Source of the DNA: Gottfriedia solisilvae
GTDB taxonomy: Bacteria > Bacillota > Bacilli > Bacillales > Bacillaceae_G
Assembly (NCBI RefSeq): GCF_002128405.1
Contig: NZ_NETJ01000004.1
Location: forward strand, 310,001-374,000
Length of the DNA stretch: 64,000 nucleotides
Reading direction: 5' to 3'
Shown here piece after piece: positions 46,074-53,761 of the stretch. The notes beneath the pieces were generated by a model. It was not told the DNA's origin and did no database searches. It saw only the letters and a list, made by a program, of their open reading frames with translations. Both the position numbers and the translations under genes were made by a program. The first letter of the stretch is position 1; every line of letters starts with the position of its first letter.

Positions 46074-47636
46074 TTACCCCATATATTTTCTATACATTGA
46101 AATAATCTCCCGTTTTGGAAGACGGGCATATACCTGTGTCGTCATTAGATTTGAATGTCCTAACTCATCTGCTATAAAGGACAATTCTGCCCCTTTTGCT
46201 AATAAATCAGTTGCAAAAGTATGTCTTAGTCGATGAGGATGGAGAGTTCCTCTTAAACCCACTTCCTTGCCCAACTTTACTAAAAGTTTTCGCATTGTAT
46301 CTGCTGAAAGTCGGTGAAAATCCCCATTTAAGGTCACAAAGAGGGCAGATTCGTTGTCTTTTCGAGAATCTAGGTAGCGTTCTAAAAGGAGACTACACTT
46401 TACAGAGAAATGAACTTGTCGATATTTTCTTCCTTTCCCCAAGACGAGTACAGTCCTTTTTTCGAAATCAATATTTTCCCGTTCAATATTATGAACTTCT
46501 CCAATTCTACATCCAGATGTAAGCAAAAATTCGAACAAGGCACGGTTTCTTATGTTTTCTTTCTCCATACGTTGTTGTACCTTTACTATTTCTTCCTTTT
46601 CTAGATACTTTGGGACAGGTTGCGGAAGTCGCGGAAACCATCTCGATTTGATCGGCGAACTTTCTAGATAATCTTCTTCGATACAAAATGCATAGAAACA
46701 TTTTAGATCACTTATATAATTAGAAATTGTTTTTTCTTTCTTACCTTTAGATACCTTTTTAATTTTTTCTAGAATTTCATTCGATTTAAGGTTAGAAAAA
46801 AGTTCTTCTTCTTCTCTAAAAAAAGATTGCAAAAAATTTCTTCTACCCAAAATGGTACCTTTGCTATAATTCGAAACTTTCAAACTTAATAAATACTCAT
46901 TCAGAACTTCTTCATTGTTTTGGTTGGGTAACGAAATAACAACCCAGTATTTTTCTGGAACTTCATCTTTCTTTAGAATCCCTTCGAATATCGTTTGAAT
47001 ATTAGGTGATTTCTCTAGATGGCATTTCTCCACACAAAAATTAATAAAAGAACGCATGTAAGAAATATAAATATTGACCTTTTCTTTCATACAATTAATT
47101 TTATGAACCTCCAAGTAGTCTTTTATATCATCAGAAGTGAGGGCTGAGATTTTTTCCTCTCTAGTCTCTAAAAATGATTGCAAGAACTCTCGAATATTGA
47201 CAATTGTTGATTTACTTTTATTCGCTTCTTTCAGACTTAATAAAAATGAATTGAGTCGCTTTTGATTTTCATCATTAGATATTGATATATTTGTTTCCCA
47301 ATACCTTTCACTTTTTTCATTCCTTATAGGCTTTGTTTCCATATACTGTTTTTCTACACAAAAACCGTAAAATGAGCTTAGTCCTACTAAATAACTACGA
47401 ATTGTATTTTTCGTCCGTATCTTTCGACGTTCTTCGATTAACTTATTGATATCATTAGATGTAATTAATAAATAACTTACTTTTCTGTCCTTAAAAAATT
47501 CTTGCAAAATATACTTGTAGTTCATTATTGTTTTTGCACTTTTGTTTTCTCTCTTCAAATTTAGTAAAAACTCATTAACCACGATCTCATTCTCCGCATT
47601 ACCTAACTGTACATCCACCTTCCAGTATGTTTTCAT
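46074..47636 (-). CDS. Tyrosine recombinase C with triplicated core-binding domain
   Basis: This recombinase is 520 residues long, about 225 longer than its relative A, because the N-terminal core-binding domain occurs three times: about residues 4-104, 112-212 and 230-329. Each repeat begins at a Tyr-Trp pair and contains LxSLKxxN, an FLQSFF-like block, a SNDI/SDDI block and FCVEKxxLExSP. The single catalytic domain has R377, K401, H468, R471, H494 and Y503, all intact. Sequence after the third repeat matches recombinase A (SRWFPRLPQPVPKYL against KRWRPKLPQTLPRYL). It could bind an unusually long or repeated site. Confidence 0.93.
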   Translation of the reverse strand: MKTYWKVDVQLGNAENEIVVNEFLLNLKRENKSAKTIMNYKYILQEFFKDRKVSYLLITSNDINKLIEERRKIRTKNTIRSYLVGLSSFYGFCVEKQYMETKPIRNEKSERYWETNISISNDENQKRLNSFLLSLKEANKSKSTIVNIREFLQSFLETREEKISALTSDDIKDYLEVHKINCMKEKVNIYISYMRSFINFCVEKCHLEKSPNIQTIFEGILKKDEVPEKYWVVISLPNQNNEEVLNEYLLSLKVSNYSKGTILGRRNFLQSFFREEEELFSNLKSNEILEKIKKVSKGKKEKTISNYISDLKCFYAFCIEEDYLESSPIKSRWFPRLPQPVPKYLEKEEIVKVQQRMEKENIRNRALFEFLLTSGCRIGEVHNIERENIDFEKRTVLVLGKGRKYRQVHFSVKCSLLLERYLDSRKDNESALFVTLNGDFHRLSADTMRKLLVKLGKEVGLRGTLHPHRLRHTFATDLLAKGAELSFIADELGHSNLMTTQVYARLPKREIISMYRKYMG

Positions 47637-47656
47637 ATATTTTCATTTCCTCTTTC

Positions 47657-48490
47657 TTATATCTGGTATCGGTCATACTGTTTTTTACGGGCATGTTCCA
47701 TTAAACGTGTATAGATACGGGTACTATTAATATTGACGTGACCTAGTAATTCCTGAATATAACTTTGTGGCATATTTTTTTCTGCTAAATGTGCAGCAAA
47801 AGTATGTCGCATAGTATGAGGAACTACTCTAAATCCCAACTTTTTTGTGAACTCTTTAAAGCGTACTTCAACCGTTAGTCGACTTAGTATACCGCCACGT
47901 TGGTTACAAAATAGATATTCACTTTCAATTTTTCGATCTTGAAGATACGCTTTTAATCTTTCGGAACATTCATGAGTAAATAATACAAAGCGTTCCTTAT
48001 TTCCCTTACCTTTTCGAATCCAAATTTGCCTTGTGTCCCATTTTATATCTTCTAACTTAATATTAAGTAGTTCGCTGATTCTAACTCCTGTTGTGTATAA
48101 CGCTTCTACAAATGCTCTGTCTCTTTTGTTATCTCTTGTTAATTCTTGAAGTAGTGCAACTTGCCGTCTACTCAAATAATATGGAAGTGAATCATCAATC
48201 TGAGGTGTTTTTACGATAAGTGTTGGATCTTTTTTAACAATATTTTCTTCCTTGCAGTACTGGTAAAATGATTTTAGGGCGGTTAGTTTTAGATGTATTG
48301 AGCGTGGTTTTAATCCTTTTTCTTCCATTGAAGCAAGCCATGTACGTATATCAATTGGTTTCACTTCATCATATTGCTTCTTACTAAATTCAAAAAATTG
48401 TTTAAGGGAAATCTTGTAACTTCGGGTTGTTTCAGAACTAAAACGAGCTTGATAATCGTTTAGGAAAGATTGTTGAGCATCCATATTCAT
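47657..48490 (-). CDS. Tyrosine recombinase B
   Basis: This 277-residue recombinase has a core-binding domain (about 10-90) and a catalytic domain with R in TTGVRISELL, K in IRKGKGNKE, PHTMRHTFAAHLAEK, LLGHVNINSTRIY and terminal MEHARKKQYDRY. The active site is complete. It is paralogous to recombinase D and starts 6 nt after the stop codon of recombinase A. Confidence 0.92.
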   Translation of the reverse strand: MNMDAQQSFLNDYQARFSSETTRSYKISLKQFFEFSKKQYDEVKPIDIRTWLASMEEKGLKPRSIHLKLTALKSFYQYCKEENIVKKDPTLIVKTPQIDDSLPYYLSRRQVALLQELTRDNKRDRAFVEALYTTGVRISELLNIKLEDIKWDTRQIWIRKGKGNKERFVLFTHECSERLKAYLQDRKIESEYLFCNQRGGILSRLTVEVRFKEFTKKLGFRVVPHTMRHTFAAHLAEKNMPQSYIQELLGHVNINSTRIYTRLMEHARKKQYDRYQI

Positions 48491-48496
48491 ATTTAT

Positions 48497-49384
48497 CTAC
48501 TCCATTCTATTTTGATAAGCAGATATCATTTCTTCCGTTGGTATTTGTGAATAAATACGTGTTGTATTCAAATCGTTATGCCCCAGTTCATCCGCGATAA
48601 ATTGAAGATCTGCGCCTCTTGCTAACATGTTTGTTGCAAAGGTGTGTCGACAAAGATGGGGGTATAGCTTTTGGTTTAATCCTGCCTTTTTACCAAGTTT
48701 TCTAGTAATCTCATAGATTCCTTCTGGTCCAAGTCGATTACCAAATTTATTGATAAATAACGCTTCATTTCCATCATTTGTCCTTTCACTTAAGTATTCT
48801 TTTAATACAAGTGCGCACTCTTCTGAAAAATGAACAGAACGAATCTTCTTTCCTTTTCCTTTTACTTCAGCAGTTCGTTTCTCTAAATTGACATTATGAA
48901 TTGATAAGTTAGAAACTTCTGATTTACGACATCCCGAGGAAAAGAGAAATAAAATGATTGCTCGATCACGATGAGATAATTCTTCGGCAGTTAATTTCAC
49001 CCTAGCATATTCTTGTTCACTTAAATAACGCGGGAGTGTTTGGGGCAATTTTGGTCTCCATCGTTTTTTAATCAGCATGGTATCCAGATATTCCTCTGCA
49101 AGACAAAATTTAAAAAATGAAGATAATGTAGAAATATACAGTTTAACTGACTTTGGTTTTTTACCTGTAGAAAACTCTTTTAAGTATCCAAAAACATCAT
49201 TTGAAGTTAATAGATTAAGAGGTATAATGCAATTACTAAAAAATCGCTCTAGTATCGATCTATATTTCACTATTGTCGCTTCTGCTTTATTCTCAAGTTT
49301 TAAACTTAACAAGTACTCATTTATGATTTCTCTGGTTTTCAATGGGACAATTTCGTGTTTACTTTGCCAATATTTATTTTCCAT
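48497..49384 (-). CDS. Tyrosine recombinase A
   Basis: This 295-residue recombinase has one core-binding domain (YW at residues 5-6 to about 103) and a catalytic domain with SSGCRKSEVS, VKGKGKKIRSVHF, HLCRHTFATNMLARGA, LGHNDLNTTRIYSQIP. The active site is complete. It is the first gene of the operon, with GAGG upstream, and is the single-module relative of recombinase C. Confidence 0.92.
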   Translation of the reverse strand: MENKYWQSKHEIVPLKTREIINEYLLSLKLENKAEATIVKYRSILERFFSNCIIPLNLLTSNDVFGYLKEFSTGKKPKSVKLYISTLSSFFKFCLAEEYLDTMLIKKRWRPKLPQTLPRYLSEQEYARVKLTAEELSHRDRAIILFLFSSGCRKSEVSNLSIHNVNLEKRTAEVKGKGKKIRSVHFSEECALVLKEYLSERTNDGNEALFINKFGNRLGPEGIYEITRKLGKKAGLNQKLYPHLCRHTFATNMLARGADLQFIADELGHNDLNTTRIYSQIPTEEMISAYQNRME

Positions 49385-49691
49385 TTTCTATTAACCTCAT
49401 TTCTATTATTTTGTAAAACTTAAAAATATGATAATTACCATTGTTTACTGATATTCACTTTTTAAACAACAATTAATAAATTAATTTTAATTAGATATAA
49501 TTCAACTAAAATATGCTTGGAAGTAATAGTGTTTCTTCTATTTAAACTATGAAGATCTTTTTCTAAAATTAGATAGATTATCTAAAACATTGAGGTTAGA
49601 ATGAATGTTGAGGAGTTAATTTACATAGAAGCCAGACATATATTTTTCATTAACAGTAAATTAAATATATTTAGGAGACGGGCTGTAAACA
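49385..49691. other. Divergent promoter region between recombinase operon and AlbA_2 gene
   Basis: AT-rich region, no gene seen. It must carry the promoters of both divergent units. I cannot define them. Confidence 0.3.
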
Positions 49692-50609
49692 ATGGAAATA
49701 AAAGAGAAAATTAAAGTACTAATTGAACATGGTTATGAAAACAACTTTCTTGATTTTAAACTTAAGCAGTACCCAGCTAAAGTAACACCAGATTTAATAA
49801 AAGATGTTATGGCCATGGCTAATTCACCATTTGAAGAAGATAAGTTCATTATCATGGGGGTTAATGATGACTCTGAAGTAATTGGAATAGAAAACGATAT
49901 TGAATTAGTAGATTCATCAATTTATCAAAATATAATCTTGCAATATATAGAACCTGATATAACTATAGATTACTTTAAATATATTTACGGAGACAAAATT
50001 CTAGGAATCCTAAAAATTGATCATAAAAATAACAATCAACCTTATTTAATAAAAAAAGAACTACCTACCTTAAAGATTGGAAGTTGTTTAATTAGAAAGG
50101 GGAGTCAAAATGCTCCTGCCAATAGAAGGGACTTCGATAATTTTTATATAAAAAAAGAAAAATTTGAAGTAGATATATTAGACCCGAGCCTACGTGCAGT
50201 AAATGATGAACTTGCTGTCGCTTTTCTTGAGGTCTCAATAAAGAATTATACTTCGTTACCAGTGACCATAGTAGGTGGTACTCTATACATTATGAATGAA
50301 AATAACCAACAACTTTCGAGACATTCTATTTATGGATTTGAAAATTTTATAGGTGCAGATTTTAAATTGGCACTTTCTCCAAAATCCGAAATGGTGGGGG
50401 ATTTATACCTAGGCTTTGAATCATCGGATTGTCTTAGACTAAATTTAGACGAATACGGTACTACTAACCAAAAATTTCTTTTCAAATTGGTACTTTTTGA
50501 TACAAATAACGGTGAGTATATTATTGAAGAAAAAGATGCTTCGGTATACGCCTTGGGTAAATTTTTATGGAAAGTTAAACAAAAGAAAAAAGGTATTGAG
50601 CAGTTATAA
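49692..50609 (+). CDS. AlbA_2 (Schlafen-type) putative nucleotide- or nucleic-acid-binding protein
   Basis: This 305-residue protein has an N-terminal AlbA_2 domain (about residues 14-155): ENNFLDFKLKQYPA, PDLIKDVMAMANSP, KFIIMGVNDDSEVIGI and the C-terminal SCLIRKGSQNAPANRRDF. The C-terminal half (160-305) is beta-rich and not recognised. Proteins with this domain occur in many defence and mobile islands as putative regulators or effectors. The ribosome site GGAG is about 14 nt from the ATG, which is long. It has its own terminator. Confidence 0.75.
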   Translation: MEIKEKIKVLIEHGYENNFLDFKLKQYPAKVTPDLIKDVMAMANSPFEEDKFIIMGVNDDSEVIGIENDIELVDSSIYQNIILQYIEPDITIDYFKYIYGDKILGILKIDHKNNNQPYLIKKELPTLKIGSCLIRKGSQNAPANRRDFDNFYIKKEKFEVDILDPSLRAVNDELAVAFLEVSIKNYTSLPVTIVGGTLYIMNENNQQLSRHSIYGFENFIGADFKLALSPKSEMVGDLYLGFESSDCLRLNLDEYGTTNQKFLFKLVLFDTNNGEYIIEEKDASVYALGKFLWKVKQKKKGIEQL

Positions 50610-50634
50610 TTTTATGCTCAATACCTTTTCTTTA
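50586..50634 (+). terminator. Terminator of AlbA_2 gene
   Basis: AAAAGGTATTGAGCA pairs with TGCTCAATACCTTTT; the stop codon lies in the loop. Confidence 0.85.
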
Positions 50635-50794
50635 ATTTTTGAATCCGATGATATACACAATATAATTGACTTTTGAGTACTAGCCATTAGTGTCTTCAAC
50701 AAATAGCGTTAGTTTCATAAGCCAGTGAATCTATTCTTTATTTTTTAGTGCTGCATATCCACGGTAATAGTAAAAAGTTGTCTTAATCATCATA

Positions 50795-50829
50795 CGAAAA
50801 AGCCTATCGAATTTTCGATAGGCTTTTAT
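50795..50829 (-). terminator. S-layer gene terminator
   Basis: AAAAGCCTATCGAA (50797-50810) pairs with TTCGATAGGCTTTT (50814-50827). Confidence 0.9.
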
Positions 50830-50840
50830 CATAATTAATA

Positions 50841-53261
50841 TTATTTTTGAACGTTTACAACTGTACCAGTTGTTAGTAAGTTACCAGCAAGGTCAGTAAC
50901 GTCACCTGTATCAACAGCTTTTACAGTGATAACACTGCTAGCTAATTGTTGAGCAGTAACAGCAGTTGTTAAGTTAAGTTCAAATTTATTATCGTTAGCA
51001 ACAGTTCCTACACCTTGAGTTACATTAGCTAATGATACTTTTTGACCATCAATGTAAACTTCGAAATCTGTAGTGCCAATTGTTGAATCCTTAATGTACT
51101 CGCTGAATGTTAATTCAAGAGTATCTCCATCAACTAGTTTACCAGTAGATAATACAGGTTTAACGTTTTCTGTAAACTTTTCAACGTTTGTAGTTGCGTT
51201 AATAGCAACATTGTTTTCACCAGTTACTAAACTACTTACTGTGAAGTTACGATCTCCAGTAATTCCAACTACTCCGTCTTTAATTGTTAATTTTACTAAA
51301 GTTTTATCTCCAACAAATACAGCATCTTTGAAAATAGATACTCCATCAACTGTATAGTTATTTGGATTTAAAGCAGCTGCTGACATGTTATGTGAGTACT
51401 TAACATAAACAGTGTTTAATGCAACTGTGTCTGCACCCATAAGCTCACCAGGAACGTATACATTTTGTACAGATGGTTTTGTTGTATCAGCTGAAGAGCT
51501 TAATGAGAAGTTTACTGAAATAGCCTTATCATTTTTAACTCCAGCGTTAGCAACAAAGTTAACTGGTAAAGATAATGTATAGTTTCCAGCTTCTTTGCCA
51601 GTTACTTTGATTTTTACTTTTTTGTTATCAACTAAGTCTACTTTAACATCTGTAGCTTCAGTGATAGCAGCATTATCTACAACTTTATAAATATTTTCTG
51701 GTGTTACGTAAGAACCAGTTACTTCTAAAGTAGTATCTAATGTTACAGCTTTATCAAAAGATAACACTGCGAATGTATCGTTTCCTTCTTTAACAAGAGA
51801 AGTCGCTTGTAATGTTGGAGCAGAATTTGAGAATGAAAGTACTTTAGTTACTGCAGAACCATCATTACCAACTAAATCCTCGTAACCTGAAATATTGATT
51901 GAATGTACTGCACCATTTACTACTGCTACACCAAGAGATGATTCTAATCCAGTAATTGTTAATGTATTAGTTTTAGCATCAAAAGTTTGAACAGTAGCTG
52001 CAGATGAATCATAGCCATCTACTTTAACTACAGTTTTAGCACCGATTGATTTTACTGCTTCAGAGAATTGTACTTGGATAGATCCAACAGCATTTGCAGT
52101 AATTGAAGTAATTGTTGGTACTACAACATCAGTTGCAGCATTTTTAACAGCAACTTCAATTGGAGTTGCAATTAAGTTACCAGATTGGTCTTTTGCACCT
52201 GTTACAACAACTTTGTACTCTTTGTTTGCATCAAGTGCAGTAAGAGAAATAAAGCTTTGTCCAGCAGTATGTGCAACTGTGTATACAGTTGATGTTACAT
52301 CAGTTAGACCGTCATAAACTTTTACAGTTCCAATAGTACTTAATTCTTCAGTAAAGTGTACTTCAGCTTTTCCAGGAGCTGTGTATTTTACTTCAGATAA
52401 TGCTGGACGTACAGTGTCACTAAAAGTTAATGTTTGTGTATATTTAGCAGTTTTAACATTAGCATCTGCTTTAGTTGCAATTTCAGATACAGTTGTTACA
52501 AACGTAGTATCATTAGCAATTGCACCTGATAATGTAACAACTACAGTTTTATTATCTTCTTGTAGTTCATAAGCTGTTGCAGTTACAGCATTACCGTCTT
52601 TGTCTTTTAATCCAACAAAAGTATAGTTACCAGCTGTTTCTGCAGCTGTTTCATTTACTTCTTTATTAAATTTAACTTGAAGTTTAGTAGCGTTAATTGC
52701 AGTTACACTAGCAACTTTTGGAGAAGCTAATTCTTCAATTTTAGCTAAAGCGTCAGCTTTCATTTTGTCAGCAGCAGCTTTGAATTCAGTTTTCTTAGCT
52801 TCTGTTTTTACTTTAGCGATTAAAGCAAGTACATCAGCGTATGCTTTTTCTACTTGTTCTTTAGTAGTTTCAGCAGTTACTGGTACTTGAGCAGCAGCTT
52901 TTAAGAAAGCGTCTACAGCAGCGATTGCTTTTGCTTCGTTTTCAGCAGCAACGATTACTGTTTGGTAGTATTTGTTGATAGCAGCTGATTTCTTAGCTAC
53001 TTTAGCAGTTAAAGAAGCTTTTAATTTAGCGTCTTTTTTGCTTGTTAATTTAGCAACTTTAGCTAAAGCTGCTTTTTTAACTTTAGCAGAGTTAGAAACG
53101 TCCGCTTTAGTTTTTACTGATAATTTGTAGTATCCGTCTACCGCTTTCGTCGCGTCTTGAGCCGGAGTTAATTTTGCAGCAGCTACAGGAGCTACAGCAG
53201 ATGCTACCATTGCAGCTGTTAAAGCTGTAGTAACGATTTTTTTGTTTTTGTTAAATGCCAT
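50841..53261 (-). CDS. S-layer protein, SbsC-like, without SLH domains
   Basis: This 806-residue protein is predicted to form the crystalline surface layer. It has a signal peptide (1-29, VAPVAAA). A Lys/Ala-rich helical N-terminal domain (about 30-185) is like that of Geobacillus SbsC, which binds a secondary wall polymer directly. About six Ig-like beta repeats follow, starting at ASPKVASVTAINATKLQVKF, and it ends at DLAGNLLTTGTVV. No SLH motif is present. Strong ribosome site (GGGAGG) and a codon bias toward A/T-rich optimal codons suggest high expression. The next gene upstream, divergent, is secA2. Confidence 0.85.
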   Translation of the reverse strand: MAFNKNKKIVTTALTAAMVASAVAPVAAAKLTPAQDATKAVDGYYKLSVKTKADVSNSAKVKKAALAKVAKLTSKKDAKLKASLTAKVAKKSAAINKYYQTVIVAAENEAKAIAAVDAFLKAAAQVPVTAETTKEQVEKAYADVLALIAKVKTEAKKTEFKAAADKMKADALAKIEELASPKVASVTAINATKLQVKFNKEVNETAAETAGNYTFVGLKDKDGNAVTATAYELQEDNKTVVVTLSGAIANDTTFVTTVSEIATKADANVKTAKYTQTLTFSDTVRPALSEVKYTAPGKAEVHFTEELSTIGTVKVYDGLTDVTSTVYTVAHTAGQSFISLTALDANKEYKVVVTGAKDQSGNLIATPIEVAVKNAATDVVVPTITSITANAVGSIQVQFSEAVKSIGAKTVVKVDGYDSSAATVQTFDAKTNTLTITGLESSLGVAVVNGAVHSINISGYEDLVGNDGSAVTKVLSFSNSAPTLQATSLVKEGNDTFAVLSFDKAVTLDTTLEVTGSYVTPENIYKVVDNAAITEATDVKVDLVDNKKVKIKVTGKEAGNYTLSLPVNFVANAGVKNDKAISVNFSLSSSADTTKPSVQNVYVPGELMGADTVALNTVYVKYSHNMSAAALNPNNYTVDGVSIFKDAVFVGDKTLVKLTIKDGVVGITGDRNFTVSSLVTGENNVAINATTNVEKFTENVKPVLSTGKLVDGDTLELTFSEYIKDSTIGTTDFEVYIDGQKVSLANVTQGVGTVANDNKFELNLTTAVTAQQLASSVITVKAVDTGDVTDLAGNLLTTGTVVNVQK

Positions 53262-53748
53262 TCTAGTGTTCCTCCCTGTGATCTTATGTAGTATTTTACT
53301 AGAATAAAAGATGCATTCTCCTACTCTAGGTATTAACTCAATTGTAGGTAAATATCTCTATCCCCTACTGTCAAATTTACAAATTTTGTAAGAATTTGAC
53401 ATAATTTACTAAATGGTTAACAACGCTAGTATACAACAATTAAATCGAAATTTGTACAAAAAATTTTAAATATTAGTAATAATTTTATATTACAAACTTT
53501 TCAGTTTTGTTACAAACGCTTTGTTGTACACTTAATACATCGTCATTAATAGTCATATTTGTAGTCTTTTTTTAAACTTTTTTATTAAATTCTAAAAGAT
53601 AAGTCCTTTATCCTACTTTTGTCGAAAAATTTTTGTGAAATCAGTTCCCTTTTTCACTATTTTCACCGAATTCAAATTTTTTCTAGTTCGAGAAGAGCAG
53701 AACTTATGTTACATTAATAGAATAGAAACGATATAGATTACCATCTTA
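53262..53748. other. Long divergent intergenic region between S-layer gene and secA2
   Basis: About 490 bp of AT-rich DNA with no gene. A long untranslated leader for the S-layer mRNA is plausible. TTGTAC (minus strand, about 53453) and TATACT (about 53427) are the best promoter-like hexamers, but their spacing is poor. Confidence 0.35.
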
Positions 53749-53761
53749 GGAGGGAACATCC

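Noticed and set aside
50841-53261. SLH-anchored S-layer protein
   Set aside because: No SLH motif could be found. The N-terminal Lys/Ala-rich helical region instead resembles SbsC.
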